The translations under genes were made by a program, and so were the position numbers. Positions 28,179-37,440 of a stretch of 64,000 nt of DNA are shown here, one piece after another; position 1 is the first letter of the stretch; the number at the start of each line of letters is the position of its first letter. The DNA is from Mucilaginibacter sp. PAMB04168 (lineage in GTDB: Bacteria; Bacteroidota; Bacteroidia; Sphingobacteriales; Sphingobacteriaceae), in NCBI RefSeq assembly GCF_039634365.2, contig NZ_CP155079.2:2356001-2420000 (forward strand). Reading direction: 5' to 3'. Under the pieces are notes generated by a model that did no database searches, was not told the DNA's origin, and saw only the letters and a list, made by a program, of their open reading frames with translations.

Positions 28179-28514
28179 ATGATGATGAAGACATATTGTT
28201 TACTCCTCGATTTAGTGGATGATCCTGCACTAATTGCTGAATACGAATCTGTTCATAGAGCTGTTTGGCCTGAGATTTTGGAAAGCATTAAATCATCCGG
28301 TATAACAAAAATGGAGATATACAGGTGTGATAACCGTTTAACTATGATAATTGAAGCAACTGAGGATTTTTCATTTGAGAAAAAGGCGGAGGCCGATGCT
28401 AATAATATAAAAGTTCAGGAATGGGAGCAACTGATGTGGAAATACCAACAAGCGTTGCCGGGTTCAAAACCGGGAGATAAGTGGAAATTATCGAATTTGA
28501 TATTTTCACTTTAG
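28179..28514 (+). CDS. L-rhamnose/L-fucose mutarotase family (RhaM/DUF718)
   Basis: A 111-residue cytoplasmic protein of the L-rhamnose mutarotase family, which interconverts alpha and beta anomers of 6-deoxy-L-sugars. The motif EYESVHRAVWPEILESIKSS (about 23-42) holds the conserved histidine and tryptophan region. There are three consecutive ATG codons; I keep the first. It follows GH125 by 22 bases and is closed by a strong terminator. No rhamnosidase is present in the N-glycan PUL, but an alpha-L-fucosidase is (6630), so L-fucose is the more likely substrate here. Family is firm; substrate is inferred. Confidence 0.87.
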   Translation: MMMKTYCLLLDLVDDPALIAEYESVHRAVWPEILESIKSSGITKMEIYRCDNRLTMIIEATEDFSFEKKAEADANNIKVQEWEQLMWKYQQALPGSKPGDKWKLSNLIFSL

Positions 28515-28567
28515 GCTTTAAAAAAGTTGTAAAGTATTCCTGAAATACTAATTCATCGGCTTTATTG

Positions 28568-28603
28568 AAAGGATGACCGGGCCACCCGGTCATCCTTTTT
28601 TTT
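28568..28603 (+). terminator. Intrinsic terminator after the mutarotase gene
   Basis: A 14-base stem, AAAGGATGACCGGG (28568-28581) with CCCGGTCATCCTTT (28585-28598), has a CCA loop and is followed by Ts to 28603. It lies between the plus-strand mutarotase and the convergent SusD on the minus strand and marks the right edge of the N-glycan PUL. The remaining ~160 bases to 28768 show no gene. Confidence 0.92.
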
Positions 28604-28767
28604 ATGTTGTTATTGTAAAGGTAACAACGCAAGTTGTGATTTGAGTTGTTTTACATGCAAACTGCTGCTGCACATCTTACTTAAATTGCAAGTTTGATTT
28701 TCTAATGTGAGTTTAAATATAGCCGTCGGTATAACAGGTTCGATAAGTCGGTGGCCGCTAGTCAATC

Positions 28768-30402
28768 CTAATACCCCAAATTTTGCGGCATTTTACTGGT
28801 TAAATTAGCGTCAATTACATTTTGAGGAATAGGTAACAGCTTGTCGCGGTCGGTTACAAAGGGCGCTGCGAGCTTGTTATAAAGCTTAACTCGTTCTAAC
28901 CATTTACCTGTACGCAGCAGTGTATAGCGCCGCTCTTCTTCTGAGAAAAGTTCTCTTGATCTTTCGTCCAATATAAAGTCCAACGTCACCTGGCCGGCTG
29001 TAACCCTGTCAGTATGAGCACGGTCGCGCAATGCATTAATTGCACCAGCAGCCAGATCGAGGTTGCCTAACTTTAAGTAAGCTTCGGCCAGTATGAGGTA
29101 AGTTTCGGCCGACCGTACCATTATCTGATCGTTATACTGGCGGTCAACGGTAACGTCAATAGGGCTTACATAGTCCCATTTTCGAGTGCTGGGCCAGTTA
29201 GGATTGGTTGTTTTTTCATTTGATGTTCTGTCCAACTGTATTACATCGCCAAGACTGCGACCTACTGGTATACCGGCTGGATTATTAATGGCATATGAAA
29301 AGCGCCAGGCATAATCCGATCCGCGATCATCGTTAGTACTGTACAGGCTCAATGCAAATTTAGTAGGGGCGAGCCTGCCTATGCCGCGGCCGCCATAATC
29401 GGCACTGACTGCAAATGGGTTTTTAGACTTACCATCGGTGCCGGTTACCGCTAATGAATAGTAACGATTTACCCAATACCTGCGCATAATATTGCTACCC
29501 TCGCCACCTGCCACATTCAATTCGTTTTGTATAACCCATAAAGGCTCTGTGTTTACGGCGGTACGGTTTGCATTGCCATCTAAAAATAGATCGGTAAAAG
29601 GTGTTCCGGGTTTGGTAGCGTTGGCGCCATACCGCGTGGTAACTAACCTGTAATTTCCATTAGTAGTAACCTTAAGGGCATAATCACGCGCCTTATCATT
29701 TTGATTGGTTGTTAAGTACAGTTCGGCCAGGTAGTGCTGAACGGCTCCCTTAAGTACTTTGCCAGGGTTTGATGGCGACGTTTCCGGCAAGTATTGTTCT
29801 GCAAACAACCAATCGGCTTCCATCGCCTTGCGCACGTCTGCAACCGGTGTGCGTTGCCAGTCAGTTTTAATATTGGTGCCCGATGATTCCTCAAGCGTCA
29901 GCGGAACATCGCCCCACAGGTAGGTTAAATGCCGGTAAGCCCAGGCTCTGAAAAAGCGGGCTTCTGCCATTGCCATGTTTTTATCATTTTCAGATAGGTT
30001 GTTGGGTTGACCTGCTCTATTGATAATCGTATTGGCGGCGTTTATGGTTTCATATAGCCATGACCATATATAGCGATAGTGTAACACTGATGCATTGTTG
30101 TTGGCCCCCCAACTATTAAAAACCCGCTCATATGCGTCTTCATAGTTGCCATAAGCGTTATCCACGCCAATAAAGGCAGGTTCTAACATTAAATTAGTTG
30201 AGCCACCGTACGTACTGCCCGATCTTGATCGGCGGGCCTCGTCATACAGGCCGTTTATTCCTGCATCAAAGCCGGCTTTGTCTTTGTACAAGTTATCAGC
30301 CGTAAGAATACTTGGCGATGATTCATTCAATGCATCTTTTGAACAGCCTGTTAGTATCAATGCTATTATAACAAGTTGTATGGTTTGGGTAATCAGTTTC
30401 AT
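28768..30402 (-). CDS. SusD/RagB family lipoprotein
   Basis: A 544-residue SusD/RagB lipoprotein, lipobox ILTGC with C20. Family features are the N-terminal YKDKAGFDAGINGLYDEARR, MAEARFFRAWAYRHLTYLWG with VPLTLEE, the repeat VRSAETYLILAEAYLKLGNL, and the C-terminal ERSRELFSEEERRYTLLRTG and MPQNLGY. It lies 21 bases after the SusC gene on the same strand and should form its lid. Ligand unknown; it probably serves the divergent glycosidase operon at 33728-49691. Confidence 0.94.
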   Translation of the reverse strand: MKLITQTIQLVIIALILTGCSKDALNESSPSILTADNLYKDKAGFDAGINGLYDEARRSRSGSTYGGSTNLMLEPAFIGVDNAYGNYEDAYERVFNSWGANNNASVLHYRYIWSWLYETINAANTIINRAGQPNNLSENDKNMAMAEARFFRAWAYRHLTYLWGDVPLTLEESSGTNIKTDWQRTPVADVRKAMEADWLFAEQYLPETSPSNPGKVLKGAVQHYLAELYLTTNQNDKARDYALKVTTNGNYRLVTTRYGANATKPGTPFTDLFLDGNANRTAVNTEPLWVIQNELNVAGGEGSNIMRRYWVNRYYSLAVTGTDGKSKNPFAVSADYGGRGIGRLAPTKFALSLYSTNDDRGSDYAWRFSYAINNPAGIPVGRSLGDVIQLDRTSNEKTTNPNWPSTRKWDYVSPIDVTVDRQYNDQIMVRSAETYLILAEAYLKLGNLDLAAGAINALRDRAHTDRVTAGQVTLDFILDERSRELFSEEERRYTLLRTGKWLERVKLYNKLAAPFVTDRDKLLPIPQNVIDANLTSKMPQNLGY

Positions 30403-30423
30403 AATAACAGATCTAATAAATGG

Positions 30424-33360
30424 TTATAAACCAATGTTTAAGCCTAGTATAAATTCTTTTTGAAGCGGTATAGCGTCTTGCGTGTTCAGTTCCGGGTCAA
30501 GGCCGGTCCATTTAGTGATGGTAAATGCGTTGCGCATATTAAAATAAACCTTTACCCGGCTAAGTTTTATTTGCCTCAATAACTTTCCAGTAAGGTTATA
30601 GGATAGTGAAATATCCTTAACCCGTAGGTAGCTGTCGCTTTCAAAAATGCGAACGCCATAGATGTTCGCATTAACGTCGTTTGCATAATATTCATTAGTT
30701 GGGTTGGTTGGCGTCCACCAGTTTTTACGGGTGGTATTGTATCTTACGCCTGAGTTGACGTCATCTGCAAGGAAGGTATTACGACGGCTTGTACCTACAA
30801 CGCCCTGCGCAAAAACGTATAGCGAAAAGTTCTTGTAAGTCAGAGTGTTACCAAGCCCCCAGGTAAAGTCGGGTTGCCTGCTACCAATAATGGTTTTATC
30901 CCGGGCATCAATCTTTCCATCGTTATTGTAATCCACAACTTTGGCATAACCAGCTTTAGTGTTTGGCTGCGGCGATTTGCTTAAATCATCTGTAGTTTGC
31001 CAAACACCTCCATAGGTATAGTCGAAGTTTACATCGATTGGCTTGTTCAAAAACCAATTGTTCAATGTGTCGCTTTTGCCATTGCCATACAGCTCAACAA
31101 TTTTATTCCGGTTTATAGATATGTTGGCATTGGAGGTCCATGTAAATTTTGAAGACTTAATGTTAATGCTGTTTAAGCCCAGTTCAATACCTTTATTGGC
31201 AGTTTTGCCTATGTTTTGCGTAATAGTATCAATGCCATGAACAGGCGATATTTGGCGTTTTAAAAGCAGATCGCGTGTTTTAGCTGTATAAGCGTCAATG
31301 GTGCCGGTTAGCCGGCCTTTAAATAGTCCAAAATCAATACCAACATTCAAACTCTTAGTTGTCTCCCAGCCCAGGTCTGGATTGGCCAAAGAAGTTGGTA
31401 TATAACCAGGTGCGGTGGCAGAGCCGTTAACGTATGATCTTTCGGCCAGTCTTGCTAAAGTACGATAGGTGCCTACAGCCTGGTTACCATTGCTACCATA
31501 GGATAAGCGCAGTTTCAGGTTAGAAATAGCGTTAATGTTTTTAACAAAATCTTCTTCAGATATGTTCCAACCTAAAGCTACGGATGGAAAAAAACTGAAT
31601 TTTTTATTAGCGCCAAAACCTGAGAAACCATCGCGCCTACCGGTTAGCGTTAGTAAATATTTGCCGTTATAGGAGTAATTTAAACGGCCCATTTGAGATA
31701 TAAGCGTTTGTTTAGAGTAATTGGCTGATGGCGTTTTTGACAAGGCAACGTTAGCCTGGTAGTAAGTAAGAACATCATTAGGAAAACCAGTTGCATCAAG
31801 TCCATTTATTTTGATATTGTCGTACTGGTAACTGTATAGGCCTGTAAAGCCAATGGCATGTTTGCCGAAGCTGCGATTGTAATTTACAATGTTTTCAATC
31901 AGTACATTACGTTGCAGATTGGTGCCGAGGCTTAAGTTTCCGTTGTCTTTAAATCCGGTGCGGGTGTCGCGGCCATAATAAGTACTTTGATCGCGGCTTG
32001 TATATTCAATACCTGTATTGAGGCGATAGGAGAGCCCTTTAACCGGTAACTGCACATTTAAATAATTTGTACTGATCACTTTATAGGTTTCGTCGTTGTT
32101 GCTCGCGAGCGTAGGGGCCAGCGGATTAGCAAAGAAGGTGTCATCGGGCCATGGATACACGGTTAACGTACCGTTGGCATTATAAGCTGTTGTTAACGGA
32201 TTAAAACGGTAAGCGCCGTAATCCCCGTTAAAAGATGCAGCCAGGCCGCTTCTATTATTATAGGACAGCTGTGTGTTTGTGCCATAGGTTAGCCAGGAGG
32301 TAACATTGGTCTCTAAATTTATACGGGTCGATAACCGTTTAAAATTATCGCCCAGGGCAACGCCTTTAACATCCAGGTATGTTGCCGAAACATAATAACG
32401 GGAATTATCACTGCCTCCGGTAACTCCCAATGTGTGCTGACTGCGACTGCCTGTACGTGTTGCCAGATCAACCCAGTTTGGAAAGTTCTTGGAGTCATAA
32501 ACAGCTTGTTCTGATGTGGTAATCGCTGTATTTGGCTCGCGGGTTCTTTTAAAAGTATAAAATTCTTCGGGGCTGAGCATATCAGGTAGATTGGTGAATT
32601 TTTGTATGCCGTAAAAGCCATCATAAGAAATACTCGGCTTACCTCTTTTCCCTTTCTTTGTAGTTACTAAAATAACCCCGTTTGCACCTCTTGAGCCATA
32701 TATAGCAGTGGCCGAAGCATCTTTAAGCACATCAATATTCTCAATATCGGGCGGATTGATGTCTGAGATGCTGCCATTATAAGGAATACCGTCTAACACT
32801 ATCAGCGGATCATTGGTAGCAGTGATAGAATTTTTACCCCGAATTACAATTGAGTTGTTATTGCCCTCCGCACCTCCGCTGTTTTGATCAACGCTTACAC
32901 CGGGTAAAGACCCCTGCAAGGCCTGCGCAAAATTAGTGTTGGGCAATTGCTCCAAACGGCTCTTGTCAACCGAAGCAACAGAGCCTGTAACATCTTTTCT
33001 CCTTTGCGTACCATATCCCACAACCACTACATCATTAAGGTTGGTTACATCCGAAACCAGCGCTACATTTAAGGTGTTTCCATTGGCTGTAGATACGCCG
33101 ACTTCCTTGGATGTAAATCCAACGGATTTAAAAATGAGCACTTCACTTGCGCGCGCTGCTATGCTGTAGTTTCCGTTGCCATCAGTGGTAGTTACTTTCG
33201 ATCTGCCTTTTACCGATACCGTTACCCCGGGCAGCCAGCTCTTGTCTTTCTGGTCGGTTACCTTGCCCGTTATTGTAATATCTTGCGCCAGTGCCGGCAT
33301 AACGGTTGAAATACCTAATAATAAAGAAAGCGTAACCCATTTTTTAATGAGGTTTTTCAT
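30424..33360 (-). CDS. SusC/RagA TonB-dependent transporter
   Basis: A 978-residue SusC-type outer-membrane transporter. The frame is open to 33411, but the ATG at 33360 begins directly with the signal peptide MKNLIKKWVTLSLLLGIS (cleavage near ALAQ, residue 26), so I use it. A CarboxypepD_reg-like domain (about 28-102) is followed by the VVVVGYGTQRRKDVTGSVAS block (111-130), the plug with PLIVLDGIPYNG, and the barrel ending EFILGLNIGL. There is no STN domain, so FecR-type signalling is not expected. It is divergent from the GH2 operon across a 367-base gap that probably holds both promoters. Substrate unknown. Confidence 0.95.
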   Translation of the reverse strand: MKNLIKKWVTLSLLLGISTVMPALAQDITITGKVTDQKDKSWLPGVTVSVKGRSKVTTTDGNGNYSIAARASEVLIFKSVGFTSKEVGVSTANGNTLNVALVSDVTNLNDVVVVGYGTQRRKDVTGSVASVDKSRLEQLPNTNFAQALQGSLPGVSVDQNSGGAEGNNNSIVIRGKNSITATNDPLIVLDGIPYNGSISDINPPDIENIDVLKDASATAIYGSRGANGVILVTTKKGKRGKPSISYDGFYGIQKFTNLPDMLSPEEFYTFKRTREPNTAITTSEQAVYDSKNFPNWVDLATRTGSRSQHTLGVTGGSDNSRYYVSATYLDVKGVALGDNFKRLSTRINLETNVTSWLTYGTNTQLSYNNRSGLAASFNGDYGAYRFNPLTTAYNANGTLTVYPWPDDTFFANPLAPTLASNNDETYKVISTNYLNVQLPVKGLSYRLNTGIEYTSRDQSTYYGRDTRTGFKDNGNLSLGTNLQRNVLIENIVNYNRSFGKHAIGFTGLYSYQYDNIKINGLDATGFPNDVLTYYQANVALSKTPSANYSKQTLISQMGRLNYSYNGKYLLTLTGRRDGFSGFGANKKFSFFPSVALGWNISEEDFVKNINAISNLKLRLSYGSNGNQAVGTYRTLARLAERSYVNGSATAPGYIPTSLANPDLGWETTKSLNVGIDFGLFKGRLTGTIDAYTAKTRDLLLKRQISPVHGIDTITQNIGKTANKGIELGLNSINIKSSKFTWTSNANISINRNKIVELYGNGKSDTLNNWFLNKPIDVNFDYTYGGVWQTTDDLSKSPQPNTKAGYAKVVDYNNDGKIDARDKTIIGSRQPDFTWGLGNTLTYKNFSLYVFAQGVVGTSRRNTFLADDVNSGVRYNTTRKNWWTPTNPTNEYYANDVNANIYGVRIFESDSYLRVKDISLSYNLTGKLLRQIKLSRVKVYFNMRNAFTITKWTGLDPELNTQDAIPLQKEFILGLNIGL

Positions 33361-33727
33361 GCGTTTAATCTTGGTTTTATAATTGGTTTCGTAAGCACAC
33401 AAGCTCCGCATTTACGGTATCAAACTAGCAATCTGAAAATTGTATTCGGTGCTGGTTGTAAATTGGTTAACGTAGCAGGAGCTTCTGCTTGCATCAATCG
33501 AAATTAGCTACCAATATTACATATTTAGGCAGTTAATTGGTTCATAAATGCGGGTTAAATGCTACATAAGCAAATACATCGCACAGCATACTGTTGCTTA
33601 AAAAATCGCTGCAGATGTTCATTAGCAGGGTATATGTGCTTCATTTAACCTGTACGTAGCCTCAGCCATATATATATCTTGCCCTTACAATTATAATTCT
33701 CAATAATCCTATATACTTTAATTAATA
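33361..33727. other. 367-base divergent intergenic region (SusC minus / GH2 plus)
   Basis: The non-coding gap between the SusC start at 33360 (minus strand) and the GH2 start at 33728 (plus strand). The two gene groups very likely share control here. It contains AT-rich runs (ATATATATAT near 33668) and a near match to a -7 box on the minus strand (TAGTTTG, one spacer base short). I find no clear operator palindrome and no small gene. Confidence 0.5.
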
Positions 33728-36322
33728 ATGACTCGAAAGTTATTACTCTTTGTTTTATTGTTGGCCCTGTCATGCCCATTTGTTAAAGGGCAGTCGCGAT
33801 TGATATGGTCGGTAAATGACGGTTGGAAATACCTTCCTAATGGTGCCGACTTTGCACAACGGCCAAAAGCTGATGACAGTAAATGGGAAACGGTAGATTT
33901 ACCTCACACCTGGAATGCGAAGGATCCTTTCGATGATGACGAAACATCGCGCAGAGGTATTAGCTGGTACCGCAAAAAAATAATGCTCGACAGTAGATTT
34001 AAGAATAAAAAGCTGTATCTGAATTTTGAAGGTGTTGGGCAAGTTGCCGACGTTTATGTAAACGGCGTATTTGCCGGACAGCACAAAGGCGGGTATACCG
34101 CTTTCACTTTTGATGTTACACACCTTGTAAAGTTATCAGACAAGCCAACTGAAAATTTAATTGCCCTACAAGTTAACAATGCACAAAATGATTTTTTACC
34201 ACCATTATCTATCGGTTATGCGTCTTACGGAGGTATTTACAGGGATGTTTGGCTGGTGGCAGCTAGTAAGTTGCATTTTGATCTCTTAGATCATGGTTCA
34301 AAAGGGGTTTATATATCAACACCGGCTGTTAGTGCATCGTCGGCTTCTGTAAAAATAAAAAGCACCATCGTGAATGACGCCGAAACTGAGCAGAAATTTC
34401 AAATACAGCACATCATTTATAATGCGCAAAATAAGGAAATAGCTAGTGTATTAAAACAAATTGCAGTTGGCGCTGGGCAAAGCATTAAGAACGAACTGGA
34501 TGTTCCGGAAATTAAGAACCCCAAGCTATGGTCGCCCGATCACCCTAACCTTTATCATGTAAAAAGTATTATCAGGCAAGGCACATTGGTTATTGATGAG
34601 ATTGATAATCCGCTGGGTTTTCGTTGGTTTTCATTTTCGCCCAATGAGGGATTTAGCTTAAACGGACAAAAGCTGGTATTGAGAGGAACAAACCGCCACC
34701 AGGATTTTAAAGACAAGGGAGATGCGCTCACAGCTGAGGACCACTACCGCGACATGAAACTGATTAAAGAAATGGGGTGTAATTTTTTGCGTTTGGCCCA
34801 TTATCCTCAAGCTCCTGAAGTACTGCAACTGGCCGATAAAATGGGGTTACTCATATGGGAGGAGATTCCACTGGTGAACTATATGAACCCAGTGCCGGAG
34901 TTCTTTAGTAATTCGCGCAACATGATCAAGGAAATGATCAGGCAAAATTACAACCATCCATCGGTGATAGTTTGGGGCTCCATGAACGAGGTTTTGTTAT
35001 GGAGCGAGAAGGCTGAACGCATTCAGGTTCAGGATAATATGAAGTATATAAACAAGCTCAAAAAATATGCTGTAAAATTAGATAGTACTGTAAGAGCAGA
35101 AGACCCATTACGTACCAGCACAATGGCTATGCACATGAGCGATGATTATGACAAATTCAAACTATCAGATGTTCCGGGTTTGGCCAGTTACAATATTTAT
35201 AACGGCTGGTACAGTGGCAAGCCCGAAGAATTTAAACCCATTATAGATGCCAAGCACAAGGCTAACCCCATGCAGGTGCTTTTTATAAGTGAGTACGGGG
35301 CCGAAAGTGACAATCAGGTAAATACGGAAAGACCCGTACGCTTTGATTTTACCGGACAATACCAACGCATATTTCACGAAGCGTACATTATGCAAATGCG
35401 ACAAATGCCCTACCTTGCCGGAACCGCTATTTGGAACCAATTTGATTTTTCGCAGCCTAATGTGGGCGGGGTGAGCAACAACATGAACCAAAAAGGCATG
35501 GTAACCTGGGATAGGAAGCCAAAAGATGTTTACTATCTGTACAAAGCTAACTGGAACCCCCAGCCTATGGTTTACATTGCTTCGCGCGACTGGCAAACAA
35601 GGGCCGGTTTGAAAAACGCAACTTCAACTATTGTAGTGTATAGCAATCTCGATGAGGTCGTGCTTACCTTAAATGGCAAGCAAGTAGGCACCAAAAAGCC
35701 GGATGCATTACATAAATGTGTTTGGACCATTCAGCTACAGTCAGGAGAAAACAAAATTGCAGCTTCGGGTAGTAATACACAGCAGGATGTTACGGATAAT
35801 TTTACGGTAAACTACCGGATTTATGATGAGAATTTATCAGCCGGTCCTTTTAGAGAGATTGCCGTCAACGTGGGCTCAGATGTTCAATATATTGACGGAT
35901 CAAACCATATTTGGATTGAAGATCGGCCTTATAAAAGCGGAAGCTTTGGGCACATAGGCGGCACCCCTGCCATGCTTAACATTAAAACTGTTAAGAAGAA
36001 CACAGCCGATAATCCACTTTATTATTCGTACCAGGATGGTATTAAAGGTTACCGTTTTGACGTTGCCGACGGCACTTACGAGCTGGAATTATCTTTTATA
36101 GAAAGCGATAAGATACAGAAAACGGAGCGGGTTTTTGATGTTTTGGTGAACGGTGACCGCCTGATAAGCGATCTGGATTTGAGTGGTGATTGTGGGTTTG
36201 GGGTTGCGCTACGCAAAAAGTTTATCATTACTGCCGCTGACAACAAGGGCATCAACGTCTCTTTTAATGCTAAGGCCGGCAAGACAACTTTATCCGGAAT
36301 TCGGTTAAGAGCGGTTAATTAA
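33728..36322 (+). CDS. GH2 beta-galactosidase/beta-glucuronidase-like enzyme with DUF4982 and malectin-like domains
   Basis: An 864-residue GH2 enzyme, first gene of an eight-gene operon. Signal peptide residues 1-21. Domains: sugar-binding jelly roll (about 27-180), Ig-like (about 185-300), TIM barrel (about 303-600), DUF4982-like (about 615-690) and a C-terminal malectin-like domain (about 705-864). The acid/base is E421 in GSMNEVLLW and the nucleophile E522 in ISEYGAESDN. Such architectures cover beta-galactosidases and beta-glucuronidases; I do not see the asparagine-lysine pair usual for glucuronidases and favour beta-galactosidase. It probably works in the periplasm on imported oligosaccharides. 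Family is certain; sugar is uncertain. Confidence 0.88.
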   Translation: MTRKLLLFVLLLALSCPFVKGQSRLIWSVNDGWKYLPNGADFAQRPKADDSKWETVDLPHTWNAKDPFDDDETSRRGISWYRKKIMLDSRFKNKKLYLNFEGVGQVADVYVNGVFAGQHKGGYTAFTFDVTHLVKLSDKPTENLIALQVNNAQNDFLPPLSIGYASYGGIYRDVWLVAASKLHFDLLDHGSKGVYISTPAVSASSASVKIKSTIVNDAETEQKFQIQHIIYNAQNKEIASVLKQIAVGAGQSIKNELDVPEIKNPKLWSPDHPNLYHVKSIIRQGTLVIDEIDNPLGFRWFSFSPNEGFSLNGQKLVLRGTNRHQDFKDKGDALTAEDHYRDMKLIKEMGCNFLRLAHYPQAPEVLQLADKMGLLIWEEIPLVNYMNPVPEFFSNSRNMIKEMIRQNYNHPSVIVWGSMNEVLLWSEKAERIQVQDNMKYINKLKKYAVKLDSTVRAEDPLRTSTMAMHMSDDYDKFKLSDVPGLASYNIYNGWYSGKPEEFKPIIDAKHKANPMQVLFISEYGAESDNQVNTERPVRFDFTGQYQRIFHEAYIMQMRQMPYLAGTAIWNQFDFSQPNVGGVSNNMNQKGMVTWDRKPKDVYYLYKANWNPQPMVYIASRDWQTRAGLKNATSTIVVYSNLDEVVLTLNGKQVGTKKPDALHKCVWTIQLQSGENKIAASGSNTQQDVTDNFTVNYRIYDENLSAGPFREIAVNVGSDVQYIDGSNHIWIEDRPYKSGSFGHIGGTPAMLNIKTVKKNTADNPLYYSYQDGIKGYRFDVADGTYELELSFIESDKIQKTERVFDVLVNGDRLISDLDLSGDCGFGVALRKKFIITAADNKGINVSFNAKAGKTTLSGIRLRAVN

Positions 36323-36335
36323 ACTATGTTCAAAC

Positions 36336-37427
36336 ATGAAGAAAATTAATTTCACTATAATGTTTGCCTGCTTCTGCCTTACCGCACTTGCCCAGCCGCA
36401 AGGCAGTAACAAAATGGTTATCATTACTTTTGATGGTTTACGCTGGAAAGAAGTGTTTAGTGGGGCCGACTCTGCAAAGCTGTTTAGCCAGGCTATAAAG
36501 GCAAAAGATTCAGTACAGCGTATAACCCGCTTTTGGAGTAGAACTCCGCAGGTAGGCAGATCGCAAATAATGCCGTTTTTATGGAGTACAATCAAGGCCA
36601 AAGGTCAGCTGTACGGTAATCGCAATTTAAATAGTAACGTCAATGTAACAAATCCGTATTGGTTCTCTTATCCGGGGTATAATGAAATTTTTACCGGGTT
36701 TGCCGATAAGCGCATAAACTCGAATGATTATGGGCCTAACCCTAACATTACGCTGCCAGAATTCATCAATCAGCAACCGGGCTATAAAAATAGTGTAGCA
36801 GCTTTCGCGTCTTGGGCCGCTTTTGACCGTATCTTAAACAAAGATCGCTGTGGTTTTCCAGTGAATGCAGGGTATACCACGTTTATGGATAAAAACCTAA
36901 CTGAAGCACAGAAGGCACTAAATAATGTTCAACCTTTGCTACCTAAAACTTTCGGAAATAACGAAAGGCCTGATGCTGTCACTTATTTTTTAGCGAAGGA
37001 GTACATGAAGCAGAACCACCCAAAAGTTTTGCAAATTAGCTTTATAGAAACAGATGCTTACGCGCATCGCAACCTGTACTATGAGTATTTGTCGTCGGCT
37101 TATAATAATGATAAGATGATTGAGGATGTATGGAGTTATATCCAAAGGGATCCTTTTTATAAAGATCAGACTACCTTGTTTATTGTTAGCGACCACGGAA
37201 GAGGAAATGACCAGGCTGATAACTGGACTCACCATAACAGCAAAGAAGCTGGATCTGACCAGGTTTGGTTTGCGGTAATTGGCCCCGGTGTTAAAGCCAT
37301 TGGCGAAACTCAGAACATACAGGTGTACCAAAATCAATATGCAAGAACGATGGCCGCACTTTTAGGCATTACTTTTAAAAGCCCCAACACTACCGGCCAA
37401 CCAATAGAAACCGTCTTAAAGAAATAA
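36336..37427 (+). CDS. Alkaline phosphatase superfamily hydrolase (phosphodiesterase/phosphatase-like), secreted
   Basis: A 363-residue metal-dependent hydrolase of the alkaline phosphatase superfamily. Signal peptide residues 1-20 (ALAQP). Metal ligands fit D33 in ITFDGLRW, the ETDAYAHR segment, SDHGRG, and the histidines of THHNSKEAG. A candidate nucleophile region is SYPGYNEIFTG. The sulfatase C/S-x-P-x-R formylglycine motif is absent, so this is unlikely to be a formylglycine-dependent sulfatase. It lies 13 bases on each side from GH2 and the multimodular glycosidase, so it belongs to the operon; it may remove a phosphoryl substituent from the glycan. Superfamily assignment is good; the reaction is unknown. 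Confidence 0.78.
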   Translation: MKKINFTIMFACFCLTALAQPQGSNKMVIITFDGLRWKEVFSGADSAKLFSQAIKAKDSVQRITRFWSRTPQVGRSQIMPFLWSTIKAKGQLYGNRNLNSNVNVTNPYWFSYPGYNEIFTGFADKRINSNDYGPNPNITLPEFINQQPGYKNSVAAFASWAAFDRILNKDRCGFPVNAGYTTFMDKNLTEAQKALNNVQPLLPKTFGNNERPDAVTYFLAKEYMKQNHPKVLQISFIETDAYAHRNLYYEYLSSAYNNDKMIEDVWSYIQRDPFYKDQTTLFIVSDHGRGNDQADNWTHHNSKEAGSDQVWFAVIGPGVKAIGETQNIQVYQNQYARTMAALLGITFKSPNTTGQPIETVLKK

Positions 37428-37440
37428 TACGACTACAACC

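Noticed and set aside
36336..37427. Sulfatase
   Set aside because: The C/S-x-P-x-R formylglycine motif is absent; metal motifs fit the wider alkaline phosphatase superfamily instead.
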